NCBI GenBank assembly: GCA_963556195.1
Contig: OY744532.1
Coordinates: forward strand, 79,069,734 to 79,133,733
DNA: 64,000 nucleotides
Reading direction: 5' to 3'
DNA from: Sepiola atlantica
Taxonomy: Eukaryota > Mollusca > Cephalopoda > Sepiida > Sepiolidae
The notes under the pieces were generated by a model. It saw only the letters and a list, made by a program, of their open reading frames with translations. It made no database searches and was not told where the DNA came from. Positions 46,100 to 56,784 of the stretch are shown here, piece by piece. The number at the start of each line of letters is the position of its first letter. Positions within the stretch are counted from its first letter, which is position 1. A program made the position numbers and the translations under genes.

Positions 46100-47270
46100 T
46101 GGATATTACACGCTGTTTTCTACACCAATGTGTATAACTTTTTGATAATAATAATATTATCCTTGAATTCATAAATGTATGTCGTGGTCAATACTATTAA
46201 GAAAAGAAATGACCATTTTTCCTGTATAAATCATTGTCATTATGAGCTAAATATTTTTACGTAAATACAACGGATATTTATATTCTTTATTTATTGTTTT
46301 AAATTTTGGTAATTAATTAAACAGAAAAAAATTATCTGTCTTCTTAACTTATAAACACTTGTTAGCTTAATATTCTTAAAATAAATAACACCATTTTGCT
46401 TTGATGTATTTACTAAAAAGAATTGTTTTATTTATTTAAATTTGTACCGTTTTAGTCGATGGGACAACATTATTTGATTTGAAGACAATTCATTTAAAAA
46501 ATGGGTAAAATCGGAATTTCTACTCTAGGAACATCAGATTAATGATAGGTCGGTCTAATTTCATTAAATGTGTGTAGAAAGGTAATAACGTACGTTCGAA
46601 CAGACAATTCATTATCCAGATTAGGCGAGCTTCAGCCTGCTTCGTCACATTGATAACGTAGTAAAAAGCACCCAGAGCTACGAATGGTGTTTCACGTTAC
46701 CAAAATATCGCAAAACATTTGACGCACGCTTGTATATGCGAACCTGGTGCTTTAATACTTTAATACTTTCTAGCTATACTACCCAACTGGTTAACAGCGT
46801 GTGGTCTTTGCAGTAAACATTTTATTTGTATCAATAACTATAAATATTATTAATAGTTATACAAATAACCACGTCTACAGCAGCGTCTATGCAAGATATT
46901 GTTTGTATCTCAGGTGTTTGGAGAGGAAGACATCTTTATTTCTCCCATCGCACACATATATCTTCGTCGATCTTTAGCTTGTGTACACAAAGGCTGATCC
47001 CCACCCTCGGAGATAAAAATGATCGCGTGACGGAATAATTCCAAATATTCGACCTTCTCGTCTTAAACTCGAGCATAAAAAAAGAAGGGGAATTTCACGA
47101 TGAAGCATTAGCACGAGACACTCGATTTGATGCATGCATTTCCATATTGAATATGAATCCGACATATATTGCACGCCTACTTTCACGTAAAGGGTAACCG
47201 CCTGATTAGAGGTTCTGTATAAGCTTACACATGTAACAAAAAGAGAATATGATTATGAAAGTATAGTCAT
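46100..47270. other. No supported gene
   Basis: Mostly AT-rich. A CpG-richer, non-repetitive stretch lies at about 46920-47215 without a recognised domain or RNA. Confidence 0.4.
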
Positions 47271-47272
47271 AA

Positions 47273-47440
<168 letters not shown>

Positions 47441-47496
47441 AGGGTAGTGAAGTATTAGTGCAGTTCCAACGAGAGAAAAGTATATCTATATAAAAA

Positions 47497-47740
47497 GGAG
47501 TAAGGCTACCAACATTTGTAAAAAGCTTTTTTCACCATTTATTTATTATTTTATTATTTTATAATTTTATAATTTTATATAATGCGTTTCAAGCGGTGGT
47601 CCGCTATCATTAGATTTACATATCTGATGATAGCGGACCAACGTTTGAAACGCGTTATATAAAATTATAAAATTATAAAATTATAAAATAATAAATAAAT
47701 GGTGAAAAAAGCTTTAAACAATTTTTGGTACCCTTACTCG
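47497..47740. mobile_element. Inverted-repeat element with ~110-bp arms
   Basis: GCTTTTTTCACCATTTATTT, ATTTTATAATTTTATA and GCGTTTCAA.CG.TGGTCCGC pair with their inverse. The centre is a small GATAGCGGACCA / TGGTCCGCTATC stem. Ends GGAGTAAGGCTACCAA and TTGGTACCCTTACTC. An (AC)n tract begins at the right end. Confidence 0.8.
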
Positions 47741-47901
<161 letters not shown>

Positions 47902-47915
47902 TAAAATAAAATAAA

Positions 47916-48145
47916 AATAACGCGGAATCTCATAATCACCGGTGCAATAATTTATTTCGACCCTGCGGTCTTTTCAAGCATCCAAGCGAGGTGATTATAT
48001 TTTGGAATCTTGACAAGACCACAGACGCGAAATAAATTATTGCCCCGGTGATTATGTGATTCCGTGTTATTTTATTTTTACCTTATTCTTGCTCTGTTTA
48101 TTACATTGAGCTCTCATACCCGGATTTCCTTCTGGAATTGATTTC
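47916..48145. repeat. Dispersed repeat, family C copy 2, palindromic
   Basis: Arms TCATAATCACCGGTGCAATA with AATTTATTTCG pair with CGAAATAAATT..GGTGATTATGTGA. The tail CATACCCGGATTTCCTTCTG matches 19018. The inverse of the left arm reads CTTGAAAAGACCGCAGGGTC then GAAATAA, a hammerhead-like arrangement with a GACC/GGTC helix. Confidence 0.65.
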
Positions 48146-48164
48146 ACTCTAACACACACACACA

Positions 48165-48169
<5 letters not shown>

Positions 48170-48239
<70 letters not shown>
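48170..48239. repeat. (TA)n microsatellite
   Basis: Follows an (AC)n run; bounds family C copy 2 on its right. Confidence 0.95.
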
Positions 48240-48242
<3 letters not shown>

Positions 48243-48489
48243 AAATGTGTCCCATTGAGTCACACATTTAGCTCGCAGTTCATCACCATCAGGGTTTTTA
48301 TCACTCCGATAGGAGAAACCCCCTCCCTGGTTTCCGACCACCTTATTGATGATTGTCATTCAGGTTTTTGTTGCCATAATCGCCACGCTAGGTACTGCGG
48401 GTTGGCGACAATATTTGAATTGTTTCGATTATTCGCAATATTGTTTTCATCTTGGATGTTATTCTCACATAGAATATTGAAGGGATATT

Positions 48490-49125
48490 GAATAATCGAG
48501 CCAAAAGTGAAACCATTTTATCGTATGAAGTGAAGTAAACGTAGGCAGAGAAAAACAGTGGAGAGTAAGACATCTATTAAACAGCGCACGTGTTGGGCAA
48601 CAATGTTTTCCCAAGTAGACCTAGAAAATAATGCTATATACATATTTCTATGTTTCGAAAGAAAACAACATTTTTTTATTACTTATTTTTGTAAAATAAA
48701 TTATTTAAAATAAAAATATAAAACTTTTCGTTTCAGCAAGTTTTAATCATAAAGTTTTACATGAAAAAGATTTTGACTCTAATAGAGACAGTCTATTGAT
48801 TGCGGCTTGCTGTTGTGAATTCGCAATAGCGGCACGCTGACTCAGAGTCGAGTGTTTTGTCTGGTGTGCCTATAAGTGTATTCATTTTTATATATTGCAT
48901 GTAAAACTAATGATAGTCGTTCCGAACTTTTAGATTCTCTATAAAGAAGCTGATGCCACTTTTCTAACATACTACACGATAAAATTAATCTATTTATAAG
49001 CATCTGTTTAAAAGTATTAACATATAACTGCATAGCTCAGTGATAAGATATCTAGCTGACAATATCAAGTTTTCTGTTATAGTAAATTTGATATAATGTG
49101 ATGTTGCATATGATGCTATTCCACA
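48490..49125. other. No recognised feature
   Basis: AT-rich. Open frames of ~60 codons lack recognisable domains. Confidence 0.45.
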
Positions 49126-49180
49126 CCTAACCCGGGCAACGCCAGTATCCATATAATAAAACTAACGTATGCGTCTCTCT
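49126..49180 (+). mobile_element. Helitron junction: eroded 3' end followed by a 5' end
   Basis: AACCCGGGCAACGCCAG resembles the terminal hairpin at 46040 but lacks the CTAG. It is followed at 49148 by TCCATATAATAAAACTAACG, a Helitron-like 5' start after host A. Similar 5' starts occur at 49603, 52322 and 53633. Confidence 0.4.
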
Positions 49181-49889
49181 GTTTATAGAAAAACAGACTA
49201 GAGAGTATTCCTAAAATATAAAAAGTTTATACACGTGTAGAATTTTCATAGCAATATGATGGGATTAGTTATGGACCTCTACGGACCTATTTTTAACATT
49301 TCACACAAGAATTATAATAATGAGTGTTATTTAAATAGACGAACTGACTAATATTTCAATCGCTCAGGTGAAAGAGACTTAGACGGATAATATCACGCGT
49401 GTTGTATCGATCCTTACTTGAACTGCTTTTCATAAATCAAAACAGAAAAAATATTTTTTTCTTTTTCTTTAAATATAATAAAAATGTAAATGAAACACGT
49501 TTTGGATTTTGTTATATTTAGTACCTAACGCTTCCCTGTCTGTCCGTATGTACCTGTTTCTCTCCCACTCTATCTCGCACCGTCTCTCTCTATATATCTA
49601 ATTCTATATAGATATAATAAAAGAGAACGTCTGTCTGCCCGTGTATTTATATGCCCCTTAATATGAAAACAAAGTCGAATTTATATTTTAAATCTAAGTG
49701 TTTTACATGTAAAAAGTGACAGTCTTATAGAGGTTGATGGTTTAATCGGGTGATACTTAATCTACAATTACGAATTAATTTAGAGTCACACCTGGTCATG
49801 GATGAGGGAACTAGATCAATCTACCCCCGTGGATGGAATAAGAAAAAATCAGTTCGAAATTCCGTACAGATTCCTGAGTTCAACAAAAC

Positions 49890-49975
49890 GCACCTGATGA
49901 AGGTCGGGGGTTACATCGGCTGAAACGCCGTGGGAATAGCATCCGAGATAAGAACAGTAGTCTGAATAAATCTAA
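49890..49975 (+). ncRNA. Hammerhead-like module (repeat family D)
   Basis: CTGATGA (49894-49900), an imperfect stem II (AGGTCG / CGGCT with one bulge) and GAAA (49922-49925). A 2-bp stem III then leaves G at the cleavage position (GTG), which is not permitted. The core blocks are present but cleavage is not predicted. Copies at 44.7-44.9 kb share the GTG. Confidence 0.4.
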
Positions 49976-50149
49976 TTATGCAAATTATTAATCATCAGCT
50001 AAAAAATTCCGGTATTGACTATGCTCCTCATGCATTCCTTAAAAAAAAAGTATGCTGTGCCTTCTTGATATTGATAACAATATATCATTCAGTTGAAAAG
50101 TTCTAAGTATTTCGAAGAGGAGCACGGTTATACCCAATCCCAATTGCAT

Positions 50150-50540
50150 ATGAAGCAACATTTCTCAGCATCTATGAACGATAATCACTTTGGTAATAAA
50201 CGTCGACCATTAATTACACCGATGTAAACGGACTAATTAATCCATCGCTGCCTGCTTAGCAAGCAGAGAGCCAGATGAAACATTAAGATCAGAATTAATG
50301 AAAAGTTGTATTGTGCTTACGAGGGGGTTTCGCCATTATTCGCAGAGCGCAGAAATAAAAGAAAGCCGTAAGAAAATTAATGACCAATTCGAGTGTTCAC
50401 GGCTCATCGATTTCACTGTCGGCCATAATCGATGCATTAGCTGTGCTTCGGCTTAATCTGACAAATTGTCCGCACGTGGATCAAGGAGGATTGCGCCGCT
50501 CCACTATTTCGGGAAACCAGGAAAAGAAGTGAATCGTAAA
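50150..50540. other. Non-repetitive, CpG-containing segment with homeodomain-type sites
   Basis: GACCATTAATTACACC and ACTAATTAATCC, plus ATAATCGATGCATTAGC, lie within ~300 bp of repeat-free sequence with higher complexity than its flanks. It looks like a conserved noncoding or enhancer candidate, but conservation cannot be judged here. Confidence 0.3.
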
Positions 50541-51099
50541 GTATTGTATTTTGTCTACAATTGTAAGTTTTTAATTAACATGGGGTTTCCTACAAACATG
50601 TATTTATGAAGATCGGACTTTTATAGTTACGGATGGTCCAGATAACGTTATATTATCTCAATCTCTTCTAAACTATATTCCAGTCTAATAACAGCCCTCA
50701 CATGCATTTATCTATGAAAATGAGACTTTTAAAGTTACCGATTACTAAAAAAACCTTTACTCTTTTCCTATCTCTCGTAAACACTATCCCACTTAAATAT
50801 ATATCTCTACAGCATGAAAATCAGACTTTTATACTTACCGAAGACCAAATTTGTGTCCATATGTCCTGAACAGTAGACGATAATAATACATAGTTATTAT
50901 GGGGAATATGCGTAGAATATGAAATATAGATTGTAATAGACAGATGTTCGCTAATGTGTCGAGAAAATAAGAAAATCCAAACCAGGAAATATCGAATGAA
51001 ACAAAATAAGAAACGAAGAAAAGTAACAAGTGATGAAGACTGTAATTTGGCATTGAGAAACAAGCGTTGCTTAACTCAGCTTAGGAATCCGAATAGCTT

Positions 51100-51638
51100 A
51101 TCTGTCTGTCCTGGAGAATGTTTTAACCGTAAGAGGGGGGGGGGTAAATACTATTTACTTAATTTCTTAAGTCAGCTAGAATCTTTGTAAACATAAGAAA
51201 TACATTAGGGCACATCTTAACAACTAAACAAACAATACATAATTTGAACTCGCAACTTTATCATCACAAGGTAAATTGGACGAAATGTCTTACACGCTAC
51301 AGACTGAGCAAATGTCACAAAGTCAGAAGAACGATTTTGATTTAACTACTTGCGCTACAGGAATGCTTTTTTCACTTTTTTTAATATTTTACTTAGCCTC
51401 GTTTTAAGATCATTCATTGCTATGTATTAAAACTGGTTCTTTCATATAGTGTGAGGTCTGCGTTCACGCTCGATTTTTTTTTATTAGGGGGCGAAATTCT
51501 TTTCCTTTAAAAAAAAAAAAATTTCTTTGGATGAGGGAAGGTAAAAAAAAATTTCTGGGTGGGTGTCGACAAATTTGCTTTTTTCTGACGCTGCAGCCTA
51601 GCAAAAAAGACGACCGTTAGGGAGTCTATTTTCGCTAG
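51100..51638 (+). mobile_element. Helitron unit A (5' end not found)
   Basis: Ends with TAGCAAAAAAGACGACCG, ..GGGAGTCTATTTTCGCTAG (51620-51638). Contains a minus-strand tRNA-like stretch (GCTCAGTCTGTAGCGTG; GCGAGTTCAAATT) at about 51320-51250 and a G-run. Internal order matches unit B. Confidence 0.55.
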
Positions 51639-52321
51639 TCCACTTGTAATATAACGAAGAGCTTCTCTGTTTGTCTGTCAGTAAGTCTGTCTGTCTGTCT
51701 GTCCATCGAAGAGAATCTTTGTAAAGAAAATGTTGGGGGGGATACTATTTACTAAATTTCTAAGTCAGAAACATAAGAAATGCATTAGGGCACATCTTAA
51801 CAACTAAATAAACAATAAATAATTTCGACGCCGAGGTCGTCAATTGAACACGTAACATTAACGTCACAAGGTAATTCGGACGAATTTATCCGACACGCTA
51901 CCGTCTGAGCAAACGTCACAAAGTTAAAAGAATTGCTTTTTTCACTTTTTTTTTACTTAGCGATAACGAATGATCTTAAAACGAGGCTATGTATAAAAAC
52001 TGGTTCTTTGATATAGTGTGGGTTCTGAGTTCGCGCTCGATTTTTTTTGGAGTGTAAAAACATTTGGGGGTCGAAATTATTTTTTCTTTTTAAACAAAAA
52101 ATATTTCTTTGGGTGGGGGAGGGTAAAAATATTCCGGGGGGGGGCGGTGTCGACGAATTTTTTTTTTTTAACTAAAAATATTCTTGGTCCGAAACAAAGA
52201 AGATCAATGTCTAAGCACCCAAGAAATATTACTGGGGCTCCATCGGTTTACGGGTGAGCATTCATTTCTGACGCGGCAGCCTAGAAAAAATAGACGACCG
52301 CAGGGAGGTTATTTTGGCTAG
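51639..52321 (+). mobile_element. Helitron unit B (683 bp), head-to-tail with A and C
   Basis: Starts TCCACTTGTAATATAACGAA directly after the CTAG of unit A and ends ..GGGAGGTTATTTTGGCTAG. CTATTTTGGCTAG can pair with the preceding CTAGAAAAAATAG-like arm. It repeats the body of unit A: GCATTAGGGCACATCTTAAC, a tRNA-like GCTCAGACGGTAGCGTG on the minus strand, ACGAGGCTATGTATAAAAAC and G-runs. Confidence 0.65.
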
Positions 52322-53632
52322 TCTAATTATAATATAACGAGGACCTTCTCTGTCTGTCTGTCAGTAGTGGAGAATTTTTGTAAACGTAAGAGAGAGGGGC
52401 GGCTCAACTAATTACTATTAAATTAATTCATTTTTTCAAGTCAACGTTCATAAGATTTGTATACCTTTAGTATTACGTTGGGAAATTATTAATTAATTAA
52501 TATTAGATAACATTAAATTACATTAGATAACATATAAACGAAATTTTAAGACGAGACTGCGATTAGAACAGAGAAAGTGTTAACAATCTTACTTAAAGTA
52601 ATACTGTTTCAACTTCTTTATATACTGTTACAAAAACACGCTGAGACACCGGACGAGTTTTGGAATTTACATAATTAATTTGTTTTAAACTTCTAATAAA
52701 TTCATATTTACAAATATACACTTATAACTGCTATTATCAAATTTACATATGTATTTACAATATTTTCCGATAAGGTATTATTAATACAATTTTTCATACA
52801 ATTAAACACATTTCATTGAGAAACCAGCGTATTTTTAAACCATACCCCAGCCATTAGTAAATGGGTGATCATTTTGGAAAAATAAATTGCTGACTAATCC
52901 TTCCGGTCTTTCCGGAAGTGACGTCATTGTGAGAGGATTTTTTCACATTATCATTCTTCATTTTGATTACGTTGTCAAGACAAGGTGTTTTGTTGTAAAT
53001 TGAATTTTAGCAAGGCATATCTCAGCCATTAATAAAGAAGTGACCATTTTGGAAAAATAAATTGCTGGCTCATCCTTCCGGTCTTTCCGGAAGTGACGTC
53101 ATTGTGAGAGGATTTTTTAACAGTATCATACTTTAATTTCATTACGTTGTTAAGACAAGGTGTTTTGTAGTAAATTGAAGTTAAGCAACACATATCTCGG
53201 CTATTACTGAATGGGTAACAATTTTGGAAGAATAACAAAACTGGTTCTTTGATATGACGTAGGCGCTTTTAATAACATATTTAAACGAGTTTTTTGATAT
53301 GACCGAGGCGCCTCCTAATTTTTTCTTCTATTTTAAAATATGGGGCGGCAAACAAATTTTTTTTAGGCGGGGTTAAAATTTTTTTTTTTTTCAACTAAAA
53401 ATATTCTTATGTATGGGGGAGGGTAAAAAACAATTTTTGGAGGGGGGCAAAAAATGTTTTTTTCTTTTCTTAACTGAAAATATTACTATGTATGGTAAAA
53501 AAATGGGGGGGGGGTAACATTTTTTTTTTAACTGAAAATATGACTGAGACTTATCGGTTTACGGGTGAGTGTTCATTTCTGACGCGGCAGCCTAGCAAAA
53601 ATAGACGACCGTAGGAAGGCTATTTTGGCTAG
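52322..53632 (+). mobile_element. Helitron unit C (1311 bp) with internal duplication
   Basis: Starts TCTAATTATAATATAACGAG after the CTAG of unit B. Ends GGAAGGCTATTTTGGCTAG, followed by TCCATATATAAAG, which looks like the start of a further truncated unit. Contains a ~178-bp tandem duplication (52836-53230) bearing ETS/CRE-like sites. No Rep/helicase coding. Confidence 0.6.
52836..53230. repeat. ~178-bp tandem repeat with CCGGAAGTGACGTCA
   Basis: About 2.2 units. TTCCGGTCTTTCCGGAAGTG followed by ACGTCATTGTGAGAGG is identical in both units. It joins inverted ETS-type GGAA sites to a CRE (TGACGTCA). Confidence 0.85.
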
Positions 53633-53639
53633 TCCATAT

Positions 53640-54010
53640 ATAAAGTATGGACAATAAGACAGACATCCGTAAACACGTTAGATAGTAAAATGAGAGACAT
53701 TTATTTATTTCAATACAAGGCTTTTGTTTGTTGACTTCTTTTTTTACGTCTGTGCTATTCAATTCATTTAAGTCTAACAAAACAAGATTACATTTTGCTT
53801 CACACTAATAAGAAAAGACATAGTAACCATTACGACGCCCTTCAACTCATAACAAACGCATAAAACATGTATCAGATTTATACGATTTATGCCAAGCTTA
53901 TTTGTGAGAGGAAGTTAGCGGCTCATTCGTTTGTTATTTCGCTTTTACCATTTGAAATGAAATAAATCAGATTTATGTCTGCGTAGACGTCCTTTTGTAA
54001 GGGAGATACT
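53640..54010. other. No recognised feature
   Basis: AT-rich, after a partial Helitron-like start at 53633. Confidence 0.4.
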
Positions 54011-54014
54011 AAAT

Positions 54015-54046
<32 letters not shown>

Positions 54047-54085
54047 CTCTCTCTCTCCATCTCTCTCTCTCTCCATATATATATA
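54015..54085. repeat. (AC)n/(TC)n/(TA)n microsatellite
   Basis: Short compound tract to the right of which the hammerhead element begins. Confidence 0.9.
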
Positions 54086-54119
54086 ACAATATTAATTATA
54101 AATAAATAATATTAAATTA

Positions 54120-54456
54120 TTTTTACCTACTTCAGCTAGCGTTTCGAGCTTTCGCTCTCGTCAATGGAGGTATGATAATCTCGGACGTCGCGCGGTTCGA
54201 ACCCCTGCCACAGAATCAACCTAGAGCCATTACCAGATTCAAGTAGGAAATTCAAGTTCTATTCATGCGAACGGCGGCATATCAAGAAATATTGACTAAA
54301 GATTCAACGAACATTGTGGAATATGTTTTTTTAGCTATGTGTCTATTTTTAACTTTTCCGAACAGGGCTCCCCTTTAATCTTATTAAAGGGGCTTATAAC
54401 AATATTAATTTTAAATAAATAATATTAAATTATGCTTAGCTACATACGCTAGCGTT

Positions 54457-54460
<4 letters not shown>
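54120..54460 (-). mobile_element. tRNA-headed hammerhead retroelement, copy 2
   Basis: Minus strand: starts at a half hammerhead CGAAACGCTAGCGTATGTAG (about 54458-54437, with palindrome ACGCTAGCGT). Body with TAAGCCCCTTTAAT follows, then a B box GGGTTCGAACC (about 54203-54193), then TTGACGA (54164-54158), stem II GAGC/GCTC with GAAA loop, and GAAAC (54145-54141). The first core base is T instead of C and stem III has lost a base, so this ribozyme is dead. Both ribozyme junctions and TAAGCCCCTTTAAT match the 32-kb element. Confidence 0.7.

Positions 54461-54533
<73 letters not shown>
54461..54533. repeat. (TA)n microsatellite
   Basis: Begins exactly where stem II of the half hammerhead would lie and ends at the Penelope-like element's flank. 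Confidence 0.95.
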
Positions 54534-54538
<5 letters not shown>

Positions 54539-54739
54539 TAAAAATGGAACAGCGGAAGATCCATAAGCTCAACGTTTCGCCCGATGTGATGTGGGTTTTT
54601 TCAAGAGCGGATGAAAAGTGTGCTACAACTAATAAAAGATGGGTAGGTCATATAATTGGGAAATATATATAGCGCTGTCATATCCTGTTATTTTTGGACT
54701 TTCTCGAGAACGGCCCTTTCAAGTAAAAATTACCCAAAC

Positions 54740-55973
54740 ATGTATCATATTACAGATACATTGACGATATTCTAATTTTCCTCCCTAAAACTACTAAAAT
54801 AGAACACGCTAGGAAGTAAGTGTAGTATCTGTTCCGATGGATACTGCACGCCTGTCCTGTGCAGTTCTAAGAGGTCCACCCTCCCAGGCTTCGCCTCCCC
54901 TCTTTGGAGATGAGTAAGTTTATTGCTTTCTGTCTGAGGCGCCCCTACCGGGGAATGCCGACGGGGCTGCCCAGGCAATTTTTAAATGGCCAGAGTGCTC
55001 ACCTCTCGAGCGCTGGCTTTTAACCCCACTTACTCGACCCAAGCTGTGGTCACATCTTACTTGTGGAAGTAAGATAAAACTGGCCTTGTGCCTAACTCCT
55101 GCAGAGGAGTAAATAAATATTACTAGCAAATTAAACAAAGTATAACCCACAATCAAATTTACATTTGAAAAAGAATCCGAAAACTCCTTACCCTTCCTAG
55201 ACATTCTATTAATAAATAAAAATAATAATCTATCTTATAAAGTCTACCGCAAGTAAACGAATTAAGATGACTATGTGCATTTTTATTCACATCATAATGA
55301 CAAAGTAAAATCTGGCATTATTATAATAGGCTTCTTCCTCAGAGCACTAAGAATCTGCAGCAAGGAATATTTAAATGAGGAATTCAAATACATCGAACAT
55401 ACCCTAAAAACTTTACAATATCTAATGTATTTTATACATAACTCTAAAAGAAAAGCTCTCCGGATTCACGCAAATAAAAAACAAGATAACACAGTAACTA
55501 GCTTAATAATAAACAGACATCTTGCTTTACCTACTAACTATAATAACAACATCATTTATACAAAACTTAACAAACTAGGAATAAACATAGCTCAAATAAC
55601 TTCAGCTACTATTAATTATTTAATCCAAACACCTAAATCCAGCATTATGCCCACTATCAAAGCTGGCATATACTCCATGCCTTGTCGAGACTGTAATAAG
55701 TTCTACTTTGAAGAAACGCAACGTAACCGTGACAAGCGTATTTATGAACATAAGAGAGGAATTAAAACAAACAACATGCTTAACGCCTTATGTGCTCATA
55801 CTATGGAGTATGGGCACAACTTTGACTTTAACAAATCTACTCTAATCAGGATGGTACATAAAAAGTCGATACGCCGTATAATAGAATCTGTAGTAATAGC
55901 CCTATCTACAAACAAAATCAGACAAAGAATGGGTTTCTACTGTATCTCCCCAACCTCTCTAAAACAATCTTAA
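54740..55973 (+). pseudogene. Penelope-like reverse transcriptase/GIY-YIG endonuclease, split by a SINE
   Basis: 54754-54790 encodes RYIDDILIFLPK, with the palm catalytic YIDD. The frame is then interrupted by a U2-headed SINE (54823-55118). It resumes with IKFTFEKESENSLPFLDIL (about 55154-55210) and VHFYSHHNDKVKSG, and runs open from 55275 to 55973. The latter contains the GIY-YIG domain GIYSMPCRDCNKFYF, EETQRNRDKRIYEHKRG. The canonical YIG reads YFE, a likely loss of a catalytic position. The N-terminal RT fingers are absent. Inactive. Confidence 0.8.
54823..55118 (+). mobile_element. U2-snRNA-headed SINE, copy E (5' truncated)
   Basis: Starts within the U2 head at AAGTGTAGTATCTGTTCCGA and runs through the shared body, including ACCTCTCGAGCGCTGGCTTT, to CTCCTGCAGAGGAGTAAATA. 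It sits inside the Penelope-like RT frame, so it is younger than that element. A target duplication is not obvious. Confidence 0.85.
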
Positions 55974-56292
55974 CCAAAAATAAGATACGTATAGACACTG
56001 GATGATTCCCTGAATATTATTTTGTTTTTTCTGTTTCCCTTTTTCTTCCTCTCTTTTTTCTTTTTTTTTGCCCCCTATCTTCTGTCTAGTTTCTCCTTCT
56101 TTTTTATATTACTGTGTACATTTGAAATTACAGGTTTATTTATGCATACATATGTGAATTTAATATATATTTTTAGCACACTTTTAATCCGCTCTTGAAA
56201 AAGCCCACATCACATTGGGCGAAACGTCGAGCTTATGGGTCTTCCACTGTTCCATTTTTAATTTCATCCCGTCGGATTGTTTTAACCTTTTA

Positions 56293-56295
<3 letters not shown>

Positions 56296-56378
<83 letters not shown>

Positions 56379-56500
56379 CATATATATATATATTATTATA
56401 TCATTTGATGATAATTATTACATCATTTGATAATATTATTATATCATTTGATAATAATTATTATATCATTTGATAATATTATATCATTTGATAATATTAT
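56296..56500. repeat. (TA)n tract and TATCATTTGATAATA minisatellite (left part)
   Basis: The TA tract (56296-56393) passes into ~20-bp units of ATATCATTTGATAATATTAT. The same minisatellite resumes at 59963 on the other side of the LTR element, so it was the insertion target. Confidence 0.9.
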
Positions 56501-56767
56501 TTTTGTAAACCTTGTAATTTAGGTTTACTCAATAATATTTGATAAAGTAAAATGGATGAAATATCAACAGAAACTTTAACAAATTTATTACAACTGAAAA
56601 CAATATAAAATAATGAGTTAATTGCCGCTGTAACGCGAGATGAAATATACACAGTTTCAAGACGTGGTCTGTTTACTTTTTTTCTCGAGGCAAGACACTA
56701 TCGACAAGGGCGATAACTCCGAAATGGTCGAAGAGAGATAATTGCGTTTTCTTTAGTTGTCCTAACA
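56501..56767 (-). repeat. 3' LTR
   Basis: Same length as and about 95% similar to 59696-59962. On the minus strand it begins TGTTAGGACAAC and ends in TACAAAA. Confidence 0.9.
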
Positions 56768-56784
56768 TCTCCCTGTTTTAGTCT

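Larger units (their letters stand above)
54534..56275 (+). mobile_element. Penelope-like element between inverted flanking repeats
   Basis: Left flank 54534-54645 (ATTAAAAATGGAACAG; AACGTTTCGCCCGATGTGAT) recurs inverted at about 56172-56270 (CACATTGGGCGAAACGTCGA; CTGTTCCATTTTTAAT). Penelope-like elements are known to carry such terminal repeats, in direct or inverted order. Between them lies a broken RT plus GIY-YIG frame. Both outer edges meet (TA)n tracts (54461-54533, 56296-56393). Confidence 0.75.

Noticed and set aside
49890..49940. Active hammerhead ribozyme
   Set aside because: Core blocks are present, but the predicted cleavage triplet is GTG, which is not a permitted site, and the same G is shared by sister copies.
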